Origin: Pedobacter sp.
Lineage (GTDB): Bacteria > Bacteroidota > Bacteroidia > Sphingobacteriales > Sphingobacteriaceae
Assembly: GCA_025351765.1 (NCBI GenBank)
Contig: JANXVH010000110.1
Span: forward strand, 1 to 64,000
DNA: 64,000 nt
Reading direction: 5' to 3'
Each line of letters starts with the position of its first letter. Position 1 is the stretch's first letter. This document shows positions 25,818-34,256 of this stretch, piece after piece. The position numbers and the translations under genes were made by a program. Under the pieces are notes generated by a model. The model searched no databases. It was not told where the DNA came from and worked only from the letters and a program-made list of their open reading frames with translations.

Positions 25818-28583
25818 ATGTCCTCCACAAGTAGCAAAAATTCCTCAGCCAGTGAAGATGACCGCGTTCAAGCGTTGCGGCAGTATGGTATATTGGATAC
25901 TCCTCAAGAGGAAGCATTTGATAACATTACCAGACTTGCTACCCTAATTTGCAATGTGCCTATCGCGCTGATCTCACTGGTCGATAAAGACCGCCTTTTT
26001 GTAAAATCCGTTGTTGGAGTAAAAACTACTTATGAATCCAGAGATGTGTCGTTTAGTTACCACACCATTTTAGGAGATGACCTATTAGAAGTAAAGGATA
26101 CCTTGCTTGATGGGCGTTTCGTTAATCACCTAAGAGTTGTAAATGTACCGCATGTGCGCTATTATGCTGGTGCGCCACTTATCGATCAGGATGGTTTTAA
26201 GCTGGGCGTGATTGGTGTTTTTGATACCAAACCAAATGCTTTGTCTGACGATCAAAAAGAAGGCTTAAGAATTCTTGCCAGGGAAATTATTACCCACCTT
26301 TCTTTAAAAAGGCAAAGTGTAGATTTGGAGGCCAAAACCAATCATTTTGAGGAGATCCTAAGCCTATCTACCGTTTCTCCTGAAATTCATTGCATACTGG
26401 ATAGCTCAGGTAAGATCATCTTTATCAATGACGCCGTAACCACTATACTTGAATATACAGCACAGGAGGCCACAGGTTTAAGTATGTGGAGCTTTTGTTA
26501 TGAGGAAGATCAGGTTCGTCTACGCCAAACCATAGAGCATGGACTTAGGGACAAAGTAAAGGGCTTTAACATTGATTTCAGGATAGTTAGTAAAACCGGA
26601 ATAATACGCTGGTTAAGCTGGAACATGGTGGTAAAAAGTCAACGCTGGTATACCTATGGAAGAGATATTACTGAAAGCAAACGGGTTGAAAACGAACTCA
26701 TGAAGCTGTCTTTCGTTGCCAGTAAGGTAAATAATGGTGTGGTAATTAATGATGCCAATAACCACGTAACTTGGGTAAATGCAGCCTTTGAAAAGATAAC
26801 TGGCTTTACAATGGAGGACCTGAAAGGGAAGCGACTAGGCGATCTTATTATTGGGCCTAAAAGTGATCTGGAATTATTGGCTAAAGCCAGAGAACAGATT
26901 GAGCACAACCAATCGTTCACGGTAGACCTTCTGGCTTACCGGAAAGACAAGCAGCCCATCTGGTTATCTATTTATAACACTGTAGTGTTAACTGATGAGG
27001 GCGAGGTAGATATAGAAGTAGAGATCATCATCGACATCACTGAAAAGAAGAATGCAGAAGAAGAGGTTCAGCTGTTGTCTATGGTGGCCAGTCAGACCAA
27101 TACCGGGGTAAACATTTCAGATAATAACGGGAACACCACTTGGATAAACAATGGCCTGGAAAAATTAACGGGCTATACACTTTCAGAACTTCAAGGAGAG
27201 AAATTGGGTAATGTCATTGCCAATACCGATAGTCAGCGAGAACTGATTTCAGCGTCCAGAAGTAAAGCCAGGAATAATGAGCCTTATGTTATCGAAGTGG
27301 AGGCAATTACAAAGCAAGGGAAACGTTTATGGCTTAATGTTGCAAATACACCTGTTGTTAATGAAAAAGGACAGGTAGTAAGGCAAATTGACCTGATTAC
27401 GGATATTACTCAACGCAAACAGGTAGAAGCGGAACTGGTAAAATCTAAAGAAAAGGCACTGCAATTAAGCGAAGCAAAGGAAATGTTCCTTTCTGTAATG
27501 AGTCACGAGATTAGAACGCCTTTAAATGCAGTGATAGGTATGACCCACCTATTATTAGAAAACGATCCTAAAGTTTCGCAGGTGGAAGATCTCAACATCC
27601 TTAAGTTCTCTGCAGAAAACCTGCTCAATATTATTAATGACATTCTTGATTTCACCAAGATTGATACTGGTCATCTCCAACTGGAATCACTTCCGATGGA
27701 TATTAAAGCGCTTGCTACAGATATTATAAGTTCTTTACGGGGAAGTGCTGAGAAGAGAGGAAATGCCTTAAATCTTGTTACTAAAGATCTTCCTAAACGT
27801 GTATTAGGAGATACGACCAGACTTTACCAGGTAATCATGAATCTGCTGGGTAATGCCATCAAATTTACAGCGCAGGGTACGGTTACGCTCAGCATTAGCT
27901 TAGCGGGGCAGGATGATAAAAATGCTGAGGTCTTTTTTCAGGTTAGCGATAGCGGAATTGGGATACCAGAAGATAAGCTATCCTATATATTCGAAACCTT
28001 TACACAGGCAAAGACTGACATTTCGAGGAAGTATGGAGGGACTGGATTAGGGCTGGCCATTACTAAAAAACTCCTTAAACTGTATAATTCTGATATTCTG
28101 GTAGCAAGTAACGAGGGTATAGGCACTACTTTTTCTTTTACCATATTTTTTGAAAAGGCATTCGGGGTAATAGAGGATTCCAATCCAGACAATCAATTTG
28201 CCAGCTTTGCCGGAAAATCAATACTGGTGGTAGACGATAATGAGATCAATATCTTAATTGCCAAACGGATTATAAGTAAATGGGGGTTTGTGGTTGATTT
28301 CGCTAATAGCGGGCAAGAAGCCATTCAAATGGTGATGAAGAAAGCGTACGACCTCATCTTTATGGACATTAAAATGCCCGGTATAGACGGATACGAAACC
28401 ACATCTATCATCAGGGAATTACCAGGTAATTATTACAAGCAAGTTCCAATAATTGCATTAACGGCATCTACCTTAAGTACTGAATACATTAAATTTAAGG
28501 AATCAGGAATGAATGGACATCTTTTAAAGCCATTTAAGCCAGAGGAGATCAAGCGCATAATCAATCAATATTTCTCTAAATAA
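25818..28583 (+). CDS. hybrid sensor histidine kinase/response regulator (GAF-PAS3-HisKA-HATPase-REC)
   Basis: The 921-residue protein lacks a signal peptide or membrane helix, so it is a cytoplasmic sensor. Order: GAF domain (about 15-165, opening DDRVQALRQYGILDTPQEEAFD), a PAS domain (about 185-295), two more PAS/PAC repeats that resemble each other (about 300-415 and 420-540, each ending in a DIT motif), then HisKA with His563 in SHEIRTPLNAVIG. The ATPase follows with GNAIKF, DSGIGIPEDKL and GGTGLGLAIT, and last comes a receiver with Asp850 in FMDIKMPG and the VVDDNEIN acidic pocket. All phosphotransfer residues are intact. There is no cognate regulator next door. The signal is unknown. 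Confidence 0.94.
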   Translation: MSSTSSKNSSASEDDRVQALRQYGILDTPQEEAFDNITRLATLICNVPIALISLVDKDRLFVKSVVGVKTTYESRDVSFSYHTILGDDLLEVKDTLLDGRFVNHLRVVNVPHVRYYAGAPLIDQDGFKLGVIGVFDTKPNALSDDQKEGLRILAREIITHLSLKRQSVDLEAKTNHFEEILSLSTVSPEIHCILDSSGKIIFINDAVTTILEYTAQEATGLSMWSFCYEEDQVRLRQTIEHGLRDKVKGFNIDFRIVSKTGIIRWLSWNMVVKSQRWYTYGRDITESKRVENELMKLSFVASKVNNGVVINDANNHVTWVNAAFEKITGFTMEDLKGKRLGDLIIGPKSDLELLAKAREQIEHNQSFTVDLLAYRKDKQPIWLSIYNTVVLTDEGEVDIEVEIIIDITEKKNAEEEVQLLSMVASQTNTGVNISDNNGNTTWINNGLEKLTGYTLSELQGEKLGNVIANTDSQRELISASRSKARNNEPYVIEVEAITKQGKRLWLNVANTPVVNEKGQVVRQIDLITDITQRKQVEAELVKSKEKALQLSEAKEMFLSVMSHEIRTPLNAVIGMTHLLLENDPKVSQVEDLNILKFSAENLLNIINDILDFTKIDTGHLQLESLPMDIKALATDIISSLRGSAEKRGNALNLVTKDLPKRVLGDTTRLYQVIMNLLGNAIKFTAQGTVTLSISLAGQDDKNAEVFFQVSDSGIGIPEDKLSYIFETFTQAKTDISRKYGGTGLGLAITKKLLKLYNSDILVASNEGIGTTFSFTIFFEKAFGVIEDSNPDNQFASFAGKSILVVDDNEINILIAKRIISKWGFVVDFANSGQEAIQMVMKKAYDLIFMDIKMPGIDGYETTSIIRELPGNYYKQVPIIALTASTLSTEYIKFKESGMNGHLLKPFKPEEIKRIINQYFSK

Positions 28584-28636
28584 AAAAGAGCCGATAACCA
28601 CTTTCGTGAACTATCGACTCCTAAATTAACGCTCTC
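28580..28636 (-). ncRNA. candidate small RNA, copy A (pair with 34024-34083)
   Basis: On the minus strand a 16-nt box GAGAGCGTTAATTTAG (28636-28621) is followed directly by a hairpin (28620-28588; arms GAGTCGATA / TATCGGCTC around a GAAA-capped inner part) and a six-T run (28587-28582). The same 16-nt box, an analogous hairpin sharing GTTATCGGC, and a T-rich end occur at 34024-34083 on the other strand. A promoter-like pair lies just upstream. The predicted RNA is about 55 nt. Its tail overlaps the last codon of the histidine kinase, and it sits downstream of the beta-helix lipoprotein gene on the same strand, so a 3'UTR-derived RNA or simple terminator is an alternative. Confidence 0.6.
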
Positions 28637-28641
28637 AAGAA

Positions 28642-28673
28642 CAAAGGAACGGATTATTTTTATATTTCCAAAA
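28642..28673 (-). promoter_or_regulatory. promoter candidate for small RNA copy A
   Basis: Reading the minus strand, TTTTG (28673-28669) is followed by a 19-nt spacer and TTCCTTTG (28649-28642), one base off TAnnTTTG. The box GAGAGCG begins 6 nt after it, where a transcript should start. Confidence 0.45.
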
Positions 28674-28683
28674 TAAATTTTAA

Positions 28684-30063
28684 TTATTGGTGTTCAAAGC
28701 AACCCAGTTTAGACGGGAATACCCGGGTTACACCGTTCATATCCTTGTATAAGAAGTCATTATAATACGTATCTGCCGTTAAAGAAATTCCTTTATTTAT
28801 TGCCGGACTAACAGTTTGCAGTCTAAAATTGTTGTTTACGGCATCTACAAACTTAGGATCTGTGTTTAGAAAATTATTGGCTCCATAAGTTTGTAAGGTA
28901 GTTTTGATCAAGTTGGCTTTAAAACTAGCGTTAATGGCAAAACTGCTTTTCTTTTCAACCGAAAGCTCTTCAGTCAGCACGCCCCAAATGATGTTGTTAG
29001 AAACTTCCAGACTCAGATCGCCAGATCGCCCATTACCAAAATCAGAAAAGTAAAGCGCAGGTGTCCTTCTAGAAAACTCCAGATTATATCCAGCAAAGGT
29101 ATTTTGCTTCAGGTTGTAACTACCACCACCTACACCATATACTAAATACTGCCCACAGTTATAGAACAAGTTGTTAAGGACAACTATGTTAGCCTGGTAG
29201 CCTGCCAAGCCCGCTACTGTCATGTTTTTTACCGTGCTGTTGCAGAGCAATAATTTTGGTGCCCCGTTAAAAGTTAAAGAATCTACCGTAAGCCCAATTG
29301 TGGCATTCTTAATCAAAGCATAATTTATCCTGGACGCTGTGCTGCCTGGATAAAATCTAATGCCCTGCCATTGGCCAGCTTCATTGTCGTAAAAAGACTC
29401 CGTACGGTCGCCCGCAAACAGAACTGGATTGTTTACGTTACCTGCTGCGTTAAGTGTACCGCGAATATTCATTGCAGCATTTCCATGAAACAGAATTCTA
29501 GTGCCAGGTGCCATAGTCAACGTTACATTTTCTCCTACTGTTACAGAACGGTTAATGATGTAGGGGAGACTGGCGCTCCATGTAGTGTTGGCAGAAATGG
29601 TTTCGCCATTTATAAATACAGCATTTTGTCCGTAGGCCACCAGTGCGATAGACTGCTTATTTCCATTTGTATTAAAAAGTACAGAATCCTCTACAATAAA
29701 AGGCTGATTAAAATTATTCGGATTAATAGTTGCCTTTATGAAAATGCTGATGGAATCCTTTCCAGATATCCTTACGTTGTCCTTTTTGTTAACGGAAACC
29801 CCGTTAATAATCAAGCTAAAAAAAGAACTGTTCCCGCGCCCCAGACTAATATTACTGATGCTAACAGCCTTGGAGTCTGTATTGTAAACTTTGATACGCC
29901 TGTTTACAGAGCCCACCGCTGTAAATACAGTATCAAATAGCACGGTATCAGTAGAGAAAGATAATTTAACACGTTGATCTGTTGTTACCCCATCGTTCTT
30001 CCTGCAGGCCGCAAACGCTAACATGCTGACGAAACAAACACACAGAAATATACGCATAAACAA
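28684..30063 (-). CDS. beta-helix lipoprotein of unknown function
   Basis: The 459-residue protein has a lipoprotein signal peptide with lipobox AFAAC (Cys19) and is then beta-rich. Residues about 30-140 resemble an Ig-like or abnormal-spindle-like sandwich (VNRRIKVYNTDSKAVSISNISLG), and about 150-420 a right-handed parallel beta-helix with short N-rich turns (NNIIWG, NNLFYNCG). The end KDMNGVTRVFPSKLGCFEHQ is the 'D-x-x-G-x-x-R-x-x-G-x-x-E' finish common in Bacteroidota beta-helix lipoproteins. It may be a surface adhesin or glycan-binding protein. It heads a minus-strand group that also includes comF after 11 nt. Confidence 0.68.
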   Translation of the reverse strand: MFMRIFLCVCFVSMLAFAACRKNDGVTTDQRVKLSFSTDTVLFDTVFTAVGSVNRRIKVYNTDSKAVSISNISLGRGNSSFFSLIINGVSVNKKDNVRISGKDSISIFIKATINPNNFNQPFIVEDSVLFNTNGNKQSIALVAYGQNAVFINGETISANTTWSASLPYIINRSVTVGENVTLTMAPGTRILFHGNAAMNIRGTLNAAGNVNNPVLFAGDRTESFYDNEAGQWQGIRFYPGSTASRINYALIKNATIGLTVDSLTFNGAPKLLLCNSTVKNMTVAGLAGYQANIVVLNNLFYNCGQYLVYGVGGGSYNLKQNTFAGYNLEFSRRTPALYFSDFGNGRSGDLSLEVSNNIIWGVLTEELSVEKKSSFAINASFKANLIKTTLQTYGANNFLNTDPKFVDAVNNNFRLQTVSPAINKGISLTADTYYNDFLYKDMNGVTRVFPSKLGCFEHQ

Positions 30064-30074
30064 ACTTAGCCTAC

Positions 30075-30779
30075 TTAGTCGGCAAAAGCAACAGCGGCTA
30101 TACTTAATTTTGCTATGTTACCCTTGCAAATCTCTAGGGCACAAGCCTCTATTGTAGCCCCGGTTGTAATAACATCATCTACCAGTAAAATATGCTTCCC
30201 TTTCAATTCTGCTGGTTTTGCCAACAAAAATACCATTTTCATATTTTCATGCCTGGCGTACCTGCTCCTGTTCGTTTGCGTACTCGTTTCTGTTACCTTA
30301 AGCAGGGCAGTTCTATTAACCGGCACATTCAGCACCGCCGCTATCCCTTTGGCAATACACTCACTTTGATTATAACCTCGTTTCTGCTCCTTTCGAGGAT
30401 GCATGGGCACTGGAACGATCAAATCTATTTCACCGAAAAAAGGAGATACCAACAACTTCTCAGCCACCATGGTACCCAGCTTTTCGCCAAGCAACCTTTG
30501 GTTTTTATATTTTAGGTGATGAATTAAATTTTGTACCCTTGCGCCCTTTTTAAAATTAAGCAATGCCATTGCTGCATTAAAATTTACCCGACCCCATAGC
30601 TGCTTAGCAACCCTATTTTTTAAGTCTAAATGATGGTCGGTGTACGAAATGTGGTACAAACAGTCTGTACAAATCAGCGACTCGCCCGCATACAAATGCT
30701 TAAAGCAACCATAACAAAGATTGGGGTAGAGCAGACCCAGCAGGTCTTCCAGAATTCTTTTCATGGCAATCATGCCCAA
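30075..30779 (-). CDS. ComF family phosphoribosyltransferase-like protein
   Basis: The 234-residue protein has the ComF layout: an N-terminal zinc-binding pair of CxxC motifs (CYGC, CTDC), then a type I phosphoribosyltransferase domain with the PRPP loop HILLVDDVITTGAT. ComF proteins support DNA uptake in competent bacteria; in many species the role is not established. A second possible start is the MKRIL methionine five residues in. It is encoded on the same strand as rlmN and the beta-helix lipoprotein, whose start lies 11 nt downstream of its stop. Family membership is firm, the cellular role is inferred. Confidence 0.87.
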   Translation of the reverse strand: MGMIAMKRILEDLLGLLYPNLCYGCFKHLYAGESLICTDCLYHISYTDHHLDLKNRVAKQLWGRVNFNAAMALLNFKKGARVQNLIHHLKYKNQRLLGEKLGTMVAEKLLVSPFFGEIDLIVPVPMHPRKEQKRGYNQSECIAKGIAAVLNVPVNRTALLKVTETSTQTNRSRYARHENMKMVFLLAKPAELKGKHILLVDDVITTGATIEACALEICKGNIAKLSIAAVAFAD

Positions 30780-30846
30780 ACCTGATCTATTTAAAAGATA
30801 AAGCGGTATTGTTTTCAGGAATTTATTTTAGAATTTATTTTGGCGC

Positions 30847-31911
30847 CTAACTTTCGTGAACTTCCTGCCCTTCTTTAACAGCCAGCTGTCCGCATGCCGC
30901 ATCAATATCCTTACCTCTGCTGCGTCTGATATTGGTGTTTACACCCTGACTTTTCAGGTAATTGGAAAATGCATCTATTTTATCCCCGTCTGCATTAATG
31001 AAATCAGCAAACTGAATTGGATTATATTCAATTAAATTTACTTTACAAGGGATGTGTTTACAGAACCTGGCCAACTCGATGGCATCCTGTAGCTCATCAT
31101 TAAAGTTATTGAATACAATGTATTCGTATGTAACTGGATTTTTAGTTTTAGAAAAATAATATTTAAGCGCCTCTTCCAATGCTTTTAAAGAATTCGCCTC
31201 GTTAATGGGCATAATCTCATTGCGTTTCTTATCATTAGCGGCATGCAACGAAAGCGCAAGGTTAAACTTGGCACCATCATCACCCAGCTTTTTAATCATC
31301 TTGGCTATCCCGGCAGTAGAAACTGTGATGCGCTTGTAAGACATATTTAAACCATCAGGAGCGGTAATGCGGTCTATAGATTTTAAAACATTAGCATAGT
31401 TTAACAAAGGCTCGCCCATACCCATATAAACGATATTGGTAAGCGGTACCTTATAATTCAGCTTAGCCTGCTGATCAATTAACACCACCTGGTCGTATAT
31501 TTCATCGGCATTCAGGTTACGTTTGCGGTCCATGTAACCGGTTGCACAAAACTTACAAGTTAAACTGCAGCCAACTTGAGAACTTACACAAGCCGTCATC
31601 CTGTCGTCCATTGGTATCAACACCCCCTCCACAATGTTTCCATCATACAGTCTGAATGCATTTTTTATGGTATGGTCGTTACTGAATTGAGAATTGCTAA
31701 CCGCTACTACATTAATGGTATAATGGTCGTCCAGTTTGGCTCTTAATTCTTTAGAAAGATTACTCATTTCCTCAAAAGAACGGGCAGATTTTTCCCAGAG
31801 CCATTGATAAACTTGCTTGGCCCTATAGGAAGGCTCCTTCATGGCAACGAAGTGTTCCTGTAGCTGCAACAAATCCAGCGCGCGAATATCTATTTTCTTA
31901 GTAGCAGGCAT
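30847..31911 (-). CDS. rlmN: 23S rRNA/tRNA adenine C2-methyltransferase RlmN
   Basis: RlmN is a radical-SAM enzyme that methylates C2 of A2503 in 23S rRNA and A37 of some tRNAs. The 354-residue protein has the CxxxCxxC cluster motif at Cys115, Cys119 and Cys122 (CSLTCKFCATGYM), the GMGEPLLNY block, and the methyl-carrying cysteine Cys340 in the C-terminal GKDIDAACGQLA. All catalytic residues are present and the length is normal. A Cfr-type resistance enzyme is less likely given the housekeeping context. Confidence 0.95.
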   Translation of the reverse strand: MPATKKIDIRALDLLQLQEHFVAMKEPSYRAKQVYQWLWEKSARSFEEMSNLSKELRAKLDDHYTINVVAVSNSQFSNDHTIKNAFRLYDGNIVEGVLIPMDDRMTACVSSQVGCSLTCKFCATGYMDRKRNLNADEIYDQVVLIDQQAKLNYKVPLTNIVYMGMGEPLLNYANVLKSIDRITAPDGLNMSYKRITVSTAGIAKMIKKLGDDGAKFNLALSLHAANDKKRNEIMPINEANSLKALEEALKYYFSKTKNPVTYEYIVFNNFNDELQDAIELARFCKHIPCKVNLIEYNPIQFADFINADGDKIDAFSNYLKSQGVNTNIRRSRGKDIDAACGQLAVKEGQEVHES

Positions 31912-31936
31912 TTAGGCGCAAAGATACCAAAAAAAA

Positions 31937-33028
31937 TTACCTTTTCGGACTTCTGGTTTTAGCTCCCGGGGTGCCTGATCTGCCATTTCCAGGTTTAACA
32001 GGTCGTTTACTTGGTCCACCGCTTTTATTCCAATCGCCAGTTCCAGTACTTGCCGATCTGGATCCGGCTGCCGCTGCTCCCCTTGCAGCACTAGCAGGTT
32101 TAGCGCCTGCCTTGCCTTTACCGCCAGCTGGTCTATCTGCCCTGCTAACAGAAGAAGAACGACTTGCACCTGGCGAACCTTTTGCAGATTTATAACCTGG
32201 GGTTCTGCTAGAAGCACGCTTAGGCGTAATGTTCTCCATCAGGTTTTCCTCAAAAACAGTCTTAGGCTTTTTATTAACACGTTTTGGCACAGCCGATGCC
32301 CCTTCAAGAGAACTCGATTTAGCCACCATATTGTAGATGTCGGTTTGTTCCTGCGGAGTTAGCTCTCTCCACTCGCCAACAGGAATGCCTTTTACACTAA
32401 CATTCATAATGCGTACCCGTTCCAGCTTGGTTACATCAAAGCCAAAATGCTCGCACATCCTTCTAATTTGTCTGTTAAGGCCTTGGATCAAAGTAATTTT
32501 GAAAGTAAAATTACTTTCCTTAACCACCTTACATTTCTTGGTCATAACGCCCAATACCGGAACACCTTTAGCCATTCCGGTCATAAAAGCTTCCGTAAGC
32601 GGCTTGTTTACGGTAACTACATACTCCTTTTCGTGGTTGTTACCAGCACGGAGGATCTTGTTTACCAAATCGCCATTATTCGTTAGAAAAATAAGACCCT
32701 GAGAATCTTTATCCAACCTGCCGATAGGAAATACCCGTTCACTATGGTTAACATGATCAACAATATTGCTTTTAACACCAGCTTCGGTGGTACTTGTTAT
32801 TCCAACTGGTTTATTATAAGCAATAAGAACTGTATTTTCTGCAGCCTGAGGCTCGATAGTCTGACCATTTACCAAAACAATATCGCCAAAGATCACTTTG
32901 TCGCCCACTTTAGCTTTTTTACCGTTAATGTATACATTACCCTGCTCAATATATCTGTCTGCCGCCCTTCTGGAGCACAAACCGCTTTCACTAATGTATT
33001 TATTTAATCGGATATCAGACTCAGCCAT
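31937..33028 (-). CDS. RsuA/RluB/RluF-type pseudouridine synthase with basic C-terminal tail
   Basis: The 363-residue protein has an N-terminal S4 RNA-binding domain ([21 protein letters not shown]) and a catalytic domain with the family's [19 protein letters not shown], where the active-site Asp lies. [17 protein letters not shown] is the conserved RluB/F block. It converts uridine to pseudouridine in rRNA (the RluB/RluF side of the family by motif). From about residue 245 it has a 115-residue tail rich in Lys, Arg, Ser, Ala, Gly and Pro with no fold, which may add RNA affinity. rlmN lies 25 nt downstream. Confidence 0.9.
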   Translation of the reverse strand: MAESDIRLNKYISESGLCSRRAADRYIEQGNVYINGKKAKVGDKVIFGDIVLVNGQTIEPQAAENTVLIAYNKPVGITSTTEAGVKSNIVDHVNHSERVFPIGRLDKDSQGLIFLTNNGDLVNKILRAGNNHEKEYVVTVNKPLTEAFMTGMAKGVPVLGVMTKKCKVVKESNFTFKITLIQGLNRQIRRMCEHFGFDVTKLERVRIMNVSVKGIPVGEWRELTPQEQTDIYNMVAKSSSLEGASAVPKRVNKKPKTVFEENLMENITPKRASSRTPGYKSAKGSPGASRSSSVSRADRPAGGKGKAGAKPASAARGAAAAGSRSASTGTGDWNKSGGPSKRPVKPGNGRSGTPGAKTRSPKR

Positions 33029-33110
33029 AGTTGGGGTATAAATTGAAATATTTTACAAAGAAATCAATTTATACCCACATATACTACCAAAATCTTTAAA
33101 GGCCTGATTA

Positions 33111-33608
33111 TTAGAGTGCAGTTTCGTCGGCGCTTGGGCCATAGCTGCCAGGAATCGGGATGTCCAGCAATCTTAAATAGACCCCAAGTTGCGCCCGGTG
33201 GTGAATGAGTTGGCTGATACTCATTCTAATGATATCGGTTTTTGCCCTAGTGCTGTAAATCTGGTCGCCATTCCTCATGGTCCAGGGCTCGTCCAATACA
33301 ATTTCGTTTTTATCTACCAATTGTTCTCGGGCTTCAATTAAGTTTTTCTCAAAAACTGCGATGATATCCGCTGTATTATCAATAGCTGGAGCAACGTGCG
33401 TATTATCGCCAAAGTCAAGCTCATCGGTGGTAAGTGTTATGCTTACCCAGCCCGGTAATTCGGCAACGTGGGTGGCGAGCCTTTTAAGCGTCATGCTTTT
33501 TTGGTGGGGCAGCCAGTCGAATTTCTCTGCAGGCACTATTGATAACATTTTGCGTGTAGTTAACGCTTCTTCTTCCAGTTCCCTTAAAAAGGTTTTGATT
33601 CTGTTCAT
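33111..33608 (-). CDS. DinB family protein
   Basis: This is a four-helix DinB/YfiT-type protein of about 165 residues. The ATG at 33608 (MNRIKTFLREL) is preferred over an upstream start at 33650, because it gives the normal N-terminal helix, and a near-consensus TTTCTTTG box lies just above it on the minus strand. Possible metal-binding histidines are in ATHVAELPGW and LIHHRAQLGVYLR; the end IPGSYGPSADE is typical of the family. Members are often metal-dependent transferases or thiol-related enzymes of unknown substrate. No thiol pathway gene is adjacent. Confidence 0.85.
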   Translation of the reverse strand: MNRIKTFLRELEEEALTTRKMLSIVPAEKFDWLPHQKSMTLKRLATHVAELPGWVSITLTTDELDFGDNTHVAPAIDNTADIIAVFEKNLIEAREQLVDKNEIVLDEPWTMRNGDQIYSTRAKTDIIRMSISQLIHHRAQLGVYLRLLDIPIPGSYGPSADETAL

Positions 33609-33768
33609 ATCATATTTATTTTGAACAAAGAAAAGAGCGGCGACTGACAACCCTATGGCAGTGTGTAATTTGTGCTAAGAATTAAATTCGCAGGAACAAT
33701 CCGTAGTATTGTAAACACTTATTATTAAAGCAAGACTCCTACCCGGTTATTATATGGATGGCATAGAA

Positions 33769-33868
33769 ATAGGACTTTGATAGGAGTTACATAGGACTTA
33801 CATAGGACTCGAGAAGGAGGTAAAGCCCTATTCAACCCTTATGTAACCCCTGTATAGCCCTTATGTGT
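33769..33868. repeat. two opposed arms of 11-bp tandem repeats
   Basis: The left arm has four exact-period 11-bp units starting at 33769, 33780, 33791 and 33802 (ATAGGACTTTG, ATAGGAGTTAC, ATAGGACTTAC, ATAGGACTCGA). The right arm has units in inverse orientation starting at 33826, 33836, 33847 and 33858 (CCCTATTCAA, CCCTTATGTAA, CCCCTGTATAG, CCCTTATGTGT). The arms are imperfect reverse complements (core TTACATAGG against CCTTATGTAA) around a 13-nt centre. Eleven bases is about one helical turn, so each unit faces the same side of the DNA. Confidence 0.75.
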
Positions 33869-34011
33869 GTAACAGCCATATAAAACGACGGTAAAGCGCA
33901 GTTGCAACAACTATTTAGATTTATAGAAGCCCTATCAAGCGTGCAATTGTTGGGATTTATTTAAATAAAAAAGTTTTTTTTAAAAAATTATGCTATTTCT
34001 TTTGGAGTATG

Positions 34012-34019
34012 TATCTTTG
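34012..34019 (+). promoter_or_regulatory. -7 promoter box for small RNA copy B
   Basis: TATCTTTG fits TAnnTTTG and ends 4 nt before GAGAGCG of the small-RNA candidate. At the -33 position only a weak TATG-like sequence is seen. Confidence 0.5.
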
Positions 34020-34023
34020 TCGT

Positions 34024-34083
34024 GAGAGCGTTAATTTAGTGCCGGTAATTTGCTGCAAAGCAGTTATCGGCATTTCTTTATTT
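34024..34083 (+). ncRNA. candidate small RNA, copy B (pair with 28580-28636)
   Basis: The 16-nt box GAGAGCGTTAATTTAG (34024-34039) is followed by a hairpin (34040-34072; TGCCGGTAA paired with TTATCGGCA, inner CTGC-AAA-GCAG) and a T-rich tail (34073-34083). A TATCTTTG promoter box sits 4 nt upstream. Box, hairpin position, GTTATCGGC arm and T-rich end all match the minus-strand copy at 28.6 kb, while the rest differs, as expected of a family of short regulatory RNAs of about 60 nt. No reading frame of note lies inside. I cannot tie it to a named Rfam family by eye. Confidence 0.68.
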
Positions 34084-34256
34084 AGGGGTATTCCTCGTCC
34101 CATATTGTTTCCCCTCTATTTTCAATTAATTTCTTTTTTTAATAACACCCGTATACCAATTTATTCCCACTATTAAGAGTTTTTTAAAACTATTCCAGAG
34201 GTGGTCTGCCAAGCGAATAAAGGCGTGCGTGTTTAAATCATTGGTAAAACATGCGA

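Larger units (their letters stand above)
33609..34256. other. 648-bp non-coding region with repeat array and small RNA
   Basis: No credible gene fills this gap between the DinB gene and the YfhO gene (both minus strand). It contains the two-armed 11-bp repeat array (33769-33868), an isolated further CCCTATCAA unit near 33930, an A/T-run tract (33961-33990), and the small-RNA candidate (34024-34083) with its -7 box. The last 170 bp before YfhO's stop (34085-34256) are AT-rich without recognisable signals. Confidence 0.7.

Noticed and set aside
29371-29940. 189-codon plus-strand frame inside the beta-helix lipoprotein gene
   Set aside because: Cys- and Arg-rich antisense shadow with no domain; the lipoprotein on the minus strand has a signal peptide and family features.
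33609-33650. Upstream start for the DinB gene adding 14 residues
   Set aside because: The added residues do not fit the family, and a promoter-like box lies between the two starts.
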